Shown piece after piece: positions 1 through 9,701 of a stretch of 64,000 nt of DNA. The position numbers were made by a program, and so were the translations under genes. Location of the stretch: positions 1,702,501 through 1,766,500 of the forward strand of contig CALZFC010000065.1 in assembly GCA_945643635.1 (NCBI GenBank), written 5' to 3'. The stretch comes from Allodiplogaster sudhausi. Its lineage: Eukaryota > Nematoda > Chromadorea > Rhabditida > Diplogasteridae. The notes below the pieces were generated by a model. That model worked only from the letters and a program-made list of their open reading frames with translations, did not search any database and was not told the DNA's origin. Within the stretch, counting starts at the first letter, position 1. Each line of letters begins with the position of its first letter.

Positions 1-2160
1 AGAAATAGACAGACCCCATTTAGATGACCAATCGTCGAGAGAGGAAAGAGCAGATTGAAGCAAACCGGGATTGTTGAAAGTAAACAGCTTAATGTCATCA
101 GCGTAAATGGTGAAATGACATTCGGGAGGGAGGCATTCAGCAACATCATTAATATAAAGAATGAACATTAGAGGACCAAGACAGGAAACCTGGGGGACGC
201 CAGTTTTGACAGGAAAAGGGGCGGAAAGCGCGTTATCCACGATGACAGACTGGGTGCGGTTAGAAAGGAAAGAATGCAGAAGCCTTAAAAGACAGCCGCT
301 GAAACCATGCCGACCAAGCTTGTATACAAGCTGTTCATGCGGTACAAGATCGAATGCTTTACTGAAATCGATAAATGCAACACTAACGAATTGTCCAGAG
401 TCAACAGCATTATGCCACGAATGTAGTGAGGAAAGAAGGGACTGCATAACAGAGCGGCGAGGCCGGAATCCAAATTGGAAGGGTGAGAGGAGTGAATGGT
501 TGTCAAGAAATTCAAGCATATGGCGGAATAAAATGCGCTCAAATACTTTGGAGGTGCTGCAGGTAAGAGAGATAGGTCTGTAATTGGAGGCACTATGACG
601 TGGACCTTTACGCTTGTAACATGGTCGGACAAGAGCATGCTTCCAAATAGAGGGGATATGGGAATGAAGCATGAAGTTGTGGAAAAGGATGGTGAGCGGT
701 GTTGTTATTGAAATAGCACAGTTTTTAAGAAAGATATATGGTAGCCCATCAGGAGAAGTGGAATTTCGACTTGGGAGGCGTGACAGTGCTCGGTGAACTT
801 CACTGGATGGGATATGAATATAATCAAGCGGAGGAATGGCAGGATGAGGATGGAGAGGAGGGAGAGGGTGAGGTTGGAGTGAGGGGATATCGGCGAATAC
901 GGAAGCGAAAACATTTGCTTTGGATATTGGTTCGATAACTGGACCGTGAGGAGTACTAATTGTGCCAATAGAGGCCGGATCCCGAATAATTCCGTTAGCG
1001 TATCGGTAAAGGAGACGCATTTTTGATGAACGAGATAACGAGAGTTCAAGTTGACGGCACCGATGATAGAGGCTCTTTTTAAGTTTTCGAGAGGCAGCTA
1101 GGAATGGAGAGAGACCCAACGAATGCCTAGAAGAGTGCAAGCGCTGGCAGACACGTGCCAGTGACTGAAGCCTAAGAGGCAGTGACGGATGCGAGCGAAA
1201 AATTTTCCTACAAGGGACGAAATTAGAGATAGCGTACTTCGCATGGTGGAGAAAACGTGAGTAAAGGGTATCAGCATCGATATCATTTCCAAATACAAGC
1301 TGCCAGTTAACGCTGGATAAATAATTATTAATAGCACCCCATTTAGCGCGTCTAAAGTCTAAGAGAGTGAATGGAAGTTCAGAAGGAGTATGGAATTTAA
1401 GGGAAAATGAAACGACTGCGTGATCCATGGTAGGAAGCGGTGGCAAAACGATGCAGCTTTGGACAATATCATTAGAAGTTGAAAAGACAAGATCAAGGAT
1501 GGCGTCAACCCGCGTAGCAGTGGAGACGTGTTGGGTGAGAGAGAGGGAGCGAGTGAAAAGTGAGAGAGCGGAGACGTGTTGGGTGAGAGAGAGGGAGCGA
1601 GTGAAAAGTGAGAGAGCAGAAGAGCAGGGAGAGAGGGTAGACAAAGGATTAAGATGAGAGAGAGAAGGAGTAGACCAGTCAATACCAGGGCAGTTTAGGT
1701 CGCCAAGGATAATGTGTTCGAAACTATAAAGAGAGATAATGGAGTCTCTAATTGAATCTAGACAGGCTTCAAAGTCAGCGTTAGAGCATCTAGGGCTCCT
1801 ATAAACTACATGGAACACGAAAGATTTGGTACTATTGCAGACGGAGACGGAGAGCAACTGACAGAAGATGCTAAAACTAATAGATGTGAGTTGGTAAGAC
1901 GAGAGAGAGGGGGATACAAGCAAACAGACACCACCACCCGTTGAAGAAAAATCACGATCACTACGATAGACATTGAAGCAATTATTAAGAGAGAGCATTC
2001 CATCTGATACAGTTTTTGATGAGGCCCAAGTCTCAGTTAATGCGATAATCCTAGGTTTGGCAGCAGACACATGATATTCTAGAAGTGGAAGCTTACGAGA
2101 GACTGATCGAATATTAATGAGAGAGCATAAAAGATCAGAGCAGTCAGAGTTAGGAGGCTC
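1..2160 (-). CDS. LINE ORF2: endonuclease / reverse transcriptase (partial, runs off left edge)
   Basis: ORF2 of the LINE makes the enzyme that nicks target DNA and copies the element RNA. The frame directly follows the ORF1 stop (TAG at 2163-2161) and I find no stop down to base 1. The N-terminal endonuclease shows NIRSVSRKL, an LTETW motif, YRSDR followed by GGGVCLLV, VVYRSP, LGDLNCPGIDW, and the late DH pair in MDHAVVSF near 1420. The reverse transcriptase follows, with YRPISLTCSTSKVFER, FQFGFRPRRS, AFIDFSKAFD, GVPQVSCLGPL (near 201-169) and YADD (near 98). There is no in-frame ATG before the conserved endonuclease start; the first is about 45 codons in. This suggests stop readthrough or non-AUG re-initiation after ORF1. 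A 48-bp tandem duplication (about 1522-1617) adds 16 residues in frame within the endonuclease. The usual GVPQGS motif reads GVPQVS here. Confidence 0.85.
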
Positions 2161-3282
2161 CTAGTATGCCATGGATGCGGACGGGGAGGCATGGAAAACC
2201 TCTTCTGCTCGTTCCTCCCTGTCGAGGCGGGGATTCTTGTTGCTGGCTGCATCGCCTTCGTCGCCGATGCTGAGTCTCTTGCTCGGACGCCTGCCCGATG
2301 GCTGCTGGGACTGGCGAGATGACAATGAGCCGCCGCCTCGCCCGCGACGTCCCTGCAGAGAAAGAGAGAGAAGAGGACGTCTAGGGGCCGCATCGGAAGA
2401 AGCGTTTTGTGAGACAAAGTTGGAAGCAGAGTTTGAATTCAACCGGCCGTTGTTTCTCTCGAGGGCTGCGCGGGAGCGGGGAGGCAGTTCGCGGGGGTTC
2501 TTTAGCGGGCAGATCTTCAGATCGCGTACGACAAACTGGAGTCTGCCTGCGGCCGCATTCTTCCTTCCGCACTCACGGCGAAGCTGGCGGTCATGCTCAA
2601 GCTCCTGCTCCGTGTAATCACGGCGAGAATAGACATGAGGGGAATTAGCGAGGGAAGGCAGGCAACGAGAGAGACGGCAATGAGAGAGGAAGATATCACG
2701 CAAAACTTGAGACTCGAATTGAATTTTGAGAATGCGAGGAAAAGACGGATTGAAATTGGGAGACCGTTGAGGGGGGTGGCGGTGACAAGATATGACATCA
2801 GAGCGGAGCGTGCCACGGTCATCCGAGAGGAGACCGAGCAGAGGCTCCGACTCAGGCGACGTGTCCAACCTAAGAATGTTGAGCAGCATCTCGTTATCGG
2901 CTGCACCAACCTCCTCCAGACTCTCTCGCTCGGCTATTCCGACGAGAACGGCCCGCTTGGCCTTCTCCAGAATGCCCGGCTGTGAGTTGATAGTGCGGGT
3001 CATCGCCGCAGAGACAGCTGCGTAGGAGAGAGGCACAGAGGCCGCCTCGCTCTGCTTGCTGACAGAGAGGCTCTCTGCCAGTCGATTGAATGCGTCAGCG
3101 AGCTTGGAAAGAGCTTCGTTCTGCTGGGCGATGAGAGACTGGCTAAGGGCAGAGAACTTAGACTCAAGTGCCCTAGCCAATGAATCGGCCACAGCGCTGG
3201 AAATGACATTGATCGGGTCAGGCTCATCAAAAGAGGTCAGGTCAACCTTCTTCTTACCCTTGGCCATGTCAGATGAGGACAA
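2161..3282 (-). CDS. LINE ORF1 (RNA-binding gag-like protein)
   Basis: This 373-residue protein precedes ORF2 in the same frame. LINE ORF1 proteins coat the element RNA and help assemble the retrotransposition complex. Residues about 20-75 form a heptad-rich helical stretch, a likely coiled coil for oligomerisation. Residues about 160-245 hold an RRM-like and C-terminal segment, with ILKIQFES and then RDYTEQELEHDRQLRREC at 221-238. That motif is typical of ORF1 proteins in which an R-D-x-T is followed by acidic and basic helices. The tail from about 250 to 345 is Arg/Ser/Gly-rich (GRRGRGGG) and should bind nucleic acid. No CCHC zinc knuckle is visible. The chosen start gives MSSSDMAKGKKK; a second Met at residue 6 is possible. 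The stop TAG at 2163-2161 is the only barrier to ORF2. Confidence 0.8.
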   Translation of the reverse strand: MSSSDMAKGKKKVDLTSFDEPDPINVISSAVADSLARALESKFSALSQSLIAQQNEALSKLADAFNRLAESLSVSKQSEAASVPLSYAAVSAAMTRTINSQPGILEKAKRAVLVGIAERESLEEVGAADNEMLLNILRLDTSPESEPLLGLLSDDRGTLRSDVISCHRHPPQRSPNFNPSFPRILKIQFESQVLRDIFLSHCRLSRCLPSLANSPHVYSRRDYTEQELEHDRQLRRECGRKNAAAGRLQFVVRDLKICPLKNPRELPPRSRAALERNNGRLNSNSASNFVSQNASSDAAPRRPLLSLSLQGRRGRGGGSLSSRQSQQPSGRRPSKRLSIGDEGDAASNKNPRLDREERAEEVFHASPSASMAY

Positions 3283-3840
3283 GAGAAAGAGTGTAGCAGA
3301 AGAGATTGAGAAAGAGATAGAGAAAGACTAGGACAAGAGAGAGAGAGACAGAGAGAGAAGGGGTGAGAAAGGTGATATGAGGATGGCGAGGGGTCACACA
3401 AATGAGGTGAGAAGAGACCGAGACCAGGAGAACAACGTTGATAAACTTTATCAATAAGACAGAAGACAGATAAAACACTTAATGAGAGGAAACAATAAGA
3501 AGCTGAAAGATTTAAGAGAGAGAGAAAATACAGACAGAAACACCACTCACAAAGCAAGAGCTTATCTTGCTACCCACAAACTCACTGATCTGCCCTCACA
3601 CAGAAGCACACGGCACCTGTAACCCAGCCACCCCCTGAGGATGCGCAATGCGCGTCTGCCCAGAGGGCCAGCACCCCGGAATTGGAGGGGGCTACTCAGG
3701 GGGCAAGGGAGACAAATGGGCGCTAACAGGTGAAAAAGACACAAGTCCGGACAGCAAGGGGAAGCGACCTCCCCTTGACTGATCAGAGAGCGTGAGTGAT
3801 CAGAGAGCGTGAGTGATCAGAGAGCGTGAGTGAGTAAATA
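3283..3840 (-). promoter_or_regulatory. LINE 5' leader / probable internal promoter region
   Basis: Upstream of ORF1 on the minus strand there is a strongly CT-biased leader (3283-3540), then a GC-rich segment (about 3600-3720), then three tandem 17-bp repeats. LINEs carry their promoter inside the 5' untranslated region, so this is the expected place for it. No specific initiator motif was identified. Its end at about 3840 is inferred from where the repeats stop and AT-rich flanking DNA begins. Confidence 0.45.
3781..3831. repeat. 17-bp tandem repeat, three copies, at LINE 5' end
   Basis: GATCAGAGAGCGTGAGT occurs three times without change at 3781-3797, 3798-3814 and 3815-3831, followed by a partial GAGT. 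Short tandem repeats at the 5' end are known in several LINE families and can contribute promoter function. Confidence 0.85.
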
Positions 3841-4736
3841 TGGTGTTCAAGCAAGCATAGCAACAAAACCTAACTGCATTCCAAGATTTTAAACAAAGTT
3901 GCGAAAACAATTGCTGGTACATTTTCGTTCCTATCCAAAGTGGTGGAAAAAGCAATTTCCTTTGTCTTTCCGCTTGAGTGACAAAAGAGAATATACTCTT
4001 CTCAGGAAGAGAGAATAAGGATATTATTGAGGAGAAGTCTTGAGAAATACTTCTCAATAATATACACGGGCGTTATGCAAAAAAAGAAAACACAAAAATT
4101 CATTATAAGAAATTTGATAGCGCGGAATATTTATGTGTTGTTTTCGAAACGGCATATATGTAAATTATTTGGCGACGTTTAAAGTGCGTCCTGACGTCAC
4201 TTTACTGAGTCTACTTTCAATATACAACACATTTATTCTCTCTATCTTTCTATATCTCTCTCTCACTCTCTCTTTCTTTCTCACACACTCTCTCTCTCTC
4301 GCTTTATCTGCGAAGCAAATTATAACACGAGGATTTACCATGCGTCATTAGGGTTTGTTTAGATATAAATAAATTTTGCAAGCACCAGCTTATATATATA
4401 CGGGCGAAGTTTGCTAATATCACGTAAGATTATGCCAAACATTTGTAGCTTTCTAATCCGAAGAGAGCCTGCTGCCCTTTTTATTTCAGAGGAACCAAAA
4501 GCCAACCTATAGAGAAGCGTATCATGAAAACCCATACAATTTTTCAGTTTCACTTTCAATTTAATTCAATTTCCTTATCGCAGAGATCGCTGTGGATGAA
4601 TGTATGTTTTAATATTATAGACGTATGGGAATATGATCTGGGTCATGGGAGTATAAAGAAGAAACTATGAAGAAATCAAGATAAGAGAGGAAAATACCAG
4701 AAAAAAACAAGAAGTGGGCATGACATAAAGGGGGGG

Positions 4737-4783
4737 GGGGACTAATATAGAAAATACGTGCCGTACTTTCTATATTAGTCCCC
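4737..4783. repeat. short inverted repeat / hairpin
   Basis: GGGGACTAATATAGAAAATA at 4737-4756 and its complement ending at 4783 form a 22-bp stem with one mismatch and a three-base loop. A run of ten or more G precedes it. It may be a tiny palindromic remnant of a DNA transposon; no protein or flanking duplication supports a family name. Confidence 0.6.
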
Positions 4784-4837
4784 ATCCCATTATTTGAACC
4801 ATCTTATTTTTATTAAAACCCCATGTAATACCCCTAG

Positions 4838-4915
4838 CCAGGGGTGGTCGGCCCCGGGCCCCGGCCCCCAGCCCCCGGGGCCGGGGCCGGATATTTTCGG
4901 CCCCCGGCCGCCCCT
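4838..4915. repeat. GC-rich palindromic block, possible hAT-type MITE remnant
   Basis: Starting CAGGGGTGGTCGGCCCCGGG near 4841, the block is almost entirely G and C with nested palindromes and closes with CCGCCCCTAGC near 4918. CAGGGGTGG resembles the terminal sequence of many hAT elements, and CCCCTAGC occurs at both edges, like an 8-bp target duplication. The far end is not a clean inverted repeat, so the family call is weak. Confidence 0.3.
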
Positions 4916-5149
4916 AGCAACGTTATTGCACGAAGTTACTCTCGTTTTTTTTTTTTTTTTTTTTTGGTAGAACCCCCTTCCAATAGTGCCACCCCCTCTA
5001 ATAGTCTAATACCTCATTGTCTGCTCCGGATGTATGTACATATGTACATACATATGTATGTATCTCGAATGGATGCAGGAGAAATGGGATGCTCTTCCAA
5101 ACGAGTGGATTCCAAATTCATTCAATATATTCCAGTGATGATTACGTTA

Positions 5150-6570
5150 AAGTCGACTATTCTACTTTTTTGTCCTTTAATAGCGCCCTCGCTCACAAGG
5201 TATTGAAAAACTGTGTTCCGGGATACTATTAAATAAAATAGATATGTACATATATCTAATCCCAATAAGAAGCCAACAAATTACTTCGGTTTACATTCTT
5301 TTTTAACTTTTTTCTTCCGTTTATTTACTTCCTTAAATGCGTGGCAGATGTTTTATAGATGACAGCTTTGCAAATACTATGTACTTTTTCCAAACATCTA
5401 TATACTTTTCCCCATTATATATGAGCCAGTTTCATTTTCGTGATTAAATATTGATATGAGAATTCAGTACACTTTGATTGAGTAGGTTCTGTCAATATTA
5501 TTAATCGAACATGTTTTTAATCCCGGATTTTCATGTGATTTTTTCATTATTTTCATAGGTATTCGTTCAAATTTGGCCCGAAAGTGGCAGTGACTTTTTC
5601 CGATGTGGAACTTGCTTACATTTCATCAAAAAAGACTACTTTATGGGTGCATTGACTAGAGTAAAAATTTAAAAAAAAAAAATTGTCAAAACTGTGCAAT
5701 TTTTACCACAAAAAAATTACTCTCTTGAGCATAATTATAAGGTGCCTTTTAAACATAAATATGCATCATTCTTCAGCATTGTGTTGAAATTAACTGCAAT
5801 TTGTGTGCTGTCGTGATCACAAAATAATGCTGATATTTCACCCTTTTCCAAGTCACAAATCGCGCTTCCTCTCACAATACGCGAGGGGTACGCGAGGAAT
5901 TAGTTCAATCCTGTGTTTTGAGAACGACACACACAAAGTTTGTTTAAAACCTTCATTGTTTGATGGGAGATTGTATGATGAATTTTTGAATGAAAAATTA
6001 TTTTAAAGATATTCTTTTTGACATATCAAACAATTTGTTTAAATGACGAGGCACATGAACCAGTCCAAGCCAATTGCTTTTCTTATTTTAACAGTTACAA
6101 GAATGCGCGGCTCGCATATTCTTTGACAAGTCAGGTGATTTGTTTCAACGCAATTTGTTTTAGGGCAAAACATGGAAAGGGTTGTTCGATAATGTTAATA
6201 AAGATATGACGGTGCCAACTTTACAAAAAAAAACAGGTTTTTGCGTTTTTACCCAGCTACATACATATGTATGTATGTATGTACATTTGCACAAAAATTC
6301 ATGTACTTGCACTTTTTTCATATGCTGCACGAATTTACCAAATTGATCAAGAAGTACATCTACATTTGTGTCTGCAGAAATGTGAATTGCGGGTAGAAAA
6401 CGCGAAAAACTCTTTTTTTTTTTAAAGTTTGTACCGTCATACATATATGTATGTATGTATCAGAAGACGTTTTTTGGGTATACAACTCAATACTCGTTCT
6501 CGAATATGACAGCTCTTGATTTCACATCCACGTGCATTTTCACTGGTCGCCATCTCATTAGAAGTAGATA
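5150..6570. repeat. diverged duplication, copy 1 (interrupted)
   Basis: 5150-5935 and 6495-6570 match 6755-7590 in the same order: a block containing CAAGGTATTGAAAAA, one with TTACTTCGGTTTACA, GAGTGGCAGATGTTTT-like text, GGGTGCATTGACTAGAGT, ATAATTATAAGGTG, a rearranged CTCACAATACGCGAGG region, and TCGCCATCT. The match is patchy with many substitutions, so the duplication is old. About 560 bp between 5936 and 6495 is unique to this copy and includes the MITE at 6207-6439. No coding capacity was recognised. Confidence 0.6.
6207..6439. mobile_element. MITE with TGACGGTGCC termini, copy 1
   Basis: The element starts TGACGGTGCCAACTTT and ends with the complement of TGACGGTACAAACTTT, flanked by TA on each side. 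Inner parts of the arms (GTTTTTGCGTTTTTACCC and its complement near 6390-6410) also pair. The TA target site suggests a Tc1/mariner-mobilised non-autonomous element. A second copy lies at 30654-31118. Confidence 0.75.
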
Positions 6571-6754
6571 CTTTCCATTTTTTGTCAGAACTACACGCAT
6601 TCAATTTGTGCGACTTTCTCGAAATTCGACAGAAAAAAAAAGATATGGATATGAGAGTATGATGTATAAATGAATAAATAAAGAAGTCAATGATTCTTCT
6701 TATTGATAATAAAATGCTGTTATCAAGCTTTTGTGTATCACATTGAAAATAACA

Positions 6755-7590
6755 CTCCTTGCTCTACAAGAACCTCTTCCTCTAGCAGTGCACCTCCCTC
6801 GCAAGGTATTGAAAAATTGTGCCCCCGGGGATATAGAAAATAGGATAGGTATATACATATGTATGTATGTATGCATGTATATATACATATATTCCTGTCA
6901 GGTGCCAACAAGTCACTTCGGTTTACACTTTTTAAAGTTTTTCTTCTTTTTTTTTACTTCCTTGAACGAGTGGCAGATGTTTTTTTTTTATAGTGGACAG
7001 CATTGCTACATATGTAAGTAGTTCCAAAGTTGAATTCGTTGAATTTCTTCATTAAATATTGTCATGAAAGTTGAGTGCACTTTGACTGAATAATGTTGCA
7101 AAGTCGATTGAATTAGTATTTTAGTTAATTTTCGAGCACTTTTAGAGTTTCCTATTATTAATTCGTTCAAATTTTGCATAAACTGACAGTCTTATTTTTG
7201 TTATGCTTAGAGGTGGAACTTGATTGCTGTTCACCAAGACAGACTACTCTGTGGGTGCACTGACTAGAGTGAAAATTCAAAGAATTTGCAATAATTTTCA
7301 AGACAAAAAAGAACTCGCTCGAGCACAATTATAAGGTGTGCTTTAAAACATGCATCTTTTTCAGCATTCTGTTCGAAGAGAGTTTCGCAATTTCGGCATT
7401 CTTCATAAAGTAATACTGATCTTGCACTTTTCTTTCCATGCCACCTTCCCCTCATACATACGTATGTACATCATAGAATAGGGTACGCTAGAATTCGTGC
7501 AATCTTGTGTCCTCTAGAGATGTTCTCAATGAAGAAGCTAATGTTTTCATATCCACATGCGCAATTTCTCTGGTCGCCATCTTACATACA
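6755..7590. repeat. diverged duplication, copy 2
   Basis: Partner of the block at 5150-6570. It keeps the same order of conserved words, including GGGTGCACTGACTAGAGT near 7251 and CACAATTATAAGGTG near 7322. A long TA/TG microsatellite lies at 6851-6894. Confidence 0.6.
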
Positions 7591-7758
7591 TAAATTTTTT
7601 ATTCAGGGCCGAAGACATAAGACTAGTGCGAATCTTGCGAAATTAGGTTGGAAGCGAGAGAGTCGGCCAGAGTGGAGAGCCAGAAGAGAGTCAGAGAAAA
7701 CACTTGATCTCTGCGTTTTTCATCATCTTTCTGAGAGTGTTTGTCTAAGTTCGCAGAG

Positions 7759-7974
7759 ATGAAGCTTAAACTTAATTTTCGCCATGTACCAGGTGCACCA
7801 ATTATCGTTGCACTTCTAATAATAATACATATATGTCAAGCACCATGCCATGCTGCAGCCTCTAGATGGAAAAATAATATGAGCATTAATGATGACATCA
7901 CGCCCTTCATTATCATAATAGAGGATCATGAGGACTTTTTTCCATCTCTCTTTTCCCCAATTTTCTCAATCTAA
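7759..7974 (+). CDS. hypothetical small secreted-type ORF
   Basis: A 71-residue open frame from ATG 7759. It starts MKLKLNFRHV, continues with a hydrophobic run (PIIVALLIIIHICQA) and then CHAAAS, which looks like a signal peptide with a cleavage site near residue 35. The remainder is short, acidic in the middle (EDHED) and ends in hydrophobic residues. No family is recognised. It could be a first exon or a chance frame, since the surrounding DNA is repeat-derived. No splice partner or polyadenylation signal was identified. Confidence 0.2.
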   Translation: MKLKLNFRHVPGAPIIVALLIIIHICQAPCHAAASRWKNNMSINDDITPFIIIIEDHEDFFPSLFSPIFSI

Positions 7975-9701
7975 CTTTACATGTGTGTAGCACGCCCTTT
8001 ATCCTTTTTGAACTCTTCATACAAGTGTGTGATAGATCAGGTATTTTACTTTTAGCGACACCTCCACTTTTCATTATTAAACTACTTACCTATCAAGGTA
8101 ATATTGAAATAATTGTTTTACGTAATCCGGAATTTCGCGCGTAAACTATTGCGTTGAAAAGGTTATACATTATAGAAATAAATAATCTTTTGAATTGAAG
8201 GCTACGACCAGGTTGCCTGCCATTGTTTATTTTGTCCTTTTTGCAGAGCTTCGTGGCTCGTCTAGCCGCATACATAGATTTACGATGGCTGGCGTACATA
8301 TCAGCCGAAAATTTTCTTGTCTTCCTCCTCTTCACTAAATCATCTTTTGCTCCGTGAGAATATGCTCTTTTTCGAAAATCGGACGCGATTTTCTATTTGG
8401 CCGAACATAAAGGAAACGACATGGGAGATTCCAGTTGAGCAGTTTCGTAGTCCAGCTCTTTTTCAGGCAGATTTTTTATTCCACCTCTATCGCGCTAATT
8501 TCGTGTATGTAAACTCGTACGTGTAACAAAGACTTGAATAACTTCCAAAATATGTGAATTCCATATATCCGCTCTGGTCGTAAAATAAAACACCAAAGGA
8601 AGCAGTGCTAATAACTCTGAATTCATGTTCCGTCTGTTTCTCAATCTTCCAGCTTGACCGAAAGACCATGAGTATAGAACCAATCGTTCTTGGAATGGGT
8701 ATAATTTGCAAGTGCGCACTTCTTGCAACTTCCTTATAAAGAGTGAACCGCTGTCGAAGACGGATATCTATGTTTCGACATCATGGTCAGACATAAACGG
8801 ACTGATACTCGTACTAACATTGAGATTGAGTGTTTCAGATGAGATTGTTCTTTCGATCTTCATCTAATTGTTCATTTCTTCATAAGATCCTTTTTGTATA
8901 TATAAGAATTGTTCGTACACACATTTACATCATCTTTAATTCCCACGCAAACACTCCTATTCGTATTCAAGTTCTGTGCATCGCCAAAAAATATTTCTTG
9001 CTTGTAGCTCTCACAGTTTTATAATTTAGAGATTGGAGACTATGATACATATGAAGACTTTTCCATTAGTATGTAATATCCACGTTTTAGTAACATAAAT
9101 GTTAACTTTCCCATATATATGCAGATGTCTACAATATGAGACTGATGTTGAACGTTTTCTTTTTCCTCCAGTCCGCATTCATTCACGAATCGTCTCCTTA
9201 TCAAAAGTGCCATGTTAAGCTAGCTCATTTCAAAGTTGAAAGTTAGGTGTATAGTGGACTAATGTCCAATGGACAAATGCCTTATAAGAAAGGCACGAGA
9301 AGTGAATGAAATGTGATTTGGAGAGTCAGCTTGAGAGAGATTGAGAGCGACGGAAAGAATTACGGGGAACTGCCTCCACATTCTCTCACCATTTATTGCG
9401 TTCGTCGCTTTTGAATTTGCACTTTTCCTTGGAAAAGATCGTTATGACGTAACTTTTTCAATTTTTTTTTCATTCACAATCGGTACAATCGGCCTTGAGA
9501 ATTTGCAAAGTTTCAATTTTTGGCAAATCTCAGTCGCCTTCCCATCTCTCATATATACAGAAGCTCTTGCTCAATTAAACGGGCTCTAAATTCGACCTTT
9601 ATCTAAAAAGTTTTATGATAATTGTAATCGCGTACTTATAAATCATATACTCTTGCAAATATAATGAGTTTTTGGCTCCTTCCAGATGATGTCTCTGCCA
9701 G
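7975..9701. other. intergenic; may contain an undetected first exon of the receptor gene
   Basis: Several 60-80 codon frames exist on both strands but none shows a recognisable domain or a coherent splice pattern. The receptor gene at 9702 needs an upstream exon ending in phase 0 with a start codon. I could not identify it with confidence in this stretch. Confidence 0.5.

Larger units (their letters stand above)
1..3840 (-). mobile_element. non-LTR retrotransposon (LINE, CR1/Jockey-like), 5' part, truncated by window edge
   Basis: Reading the minus strand from about 3840 down to 1 gives a LINE in the usual order: a 5' leader with 17-bp tandem repeats, ORF1 (3282-2161), then ORF2 with an apurinic-type endonuclease and a reverse transcriptase that leaves the window just after its YADD motif. 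The 3' end, any poly-A or tail repeat, and target-site duplications lie outside. Both ORFs appear free of internal stops, so the copy looks fairly young. The CR1/Jockey-like label rests on general architecture only; the exact clade is not determined. The 5' boundary is approximate. Confidence 0.85.
3841..5145. other. intergenic, AT-rich, no gene seen
   Basis: No coding region with gene-like features is visible. The stretch has pyrimidine runs at 4235-4310, a 22-bp palindrome at 4737-4783, a GC-rich palindromic block at 4838-4915, a long T tract at 4947-4967 and a TATGTACATACATATGTATG microsatellite near 5032-5062. Confidence 0.6.

Noticed and set aside
2171..3025. Plus-strand frames opposite LINE ORF1
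   Set aside because: Shadows of ORF1; R/S-rich without domain.
8487..8728. Two overlapping minus frames of about 75 codons
   Set aside because: No recognisable domain or splice pattern; equal support in two frames argues against coding.
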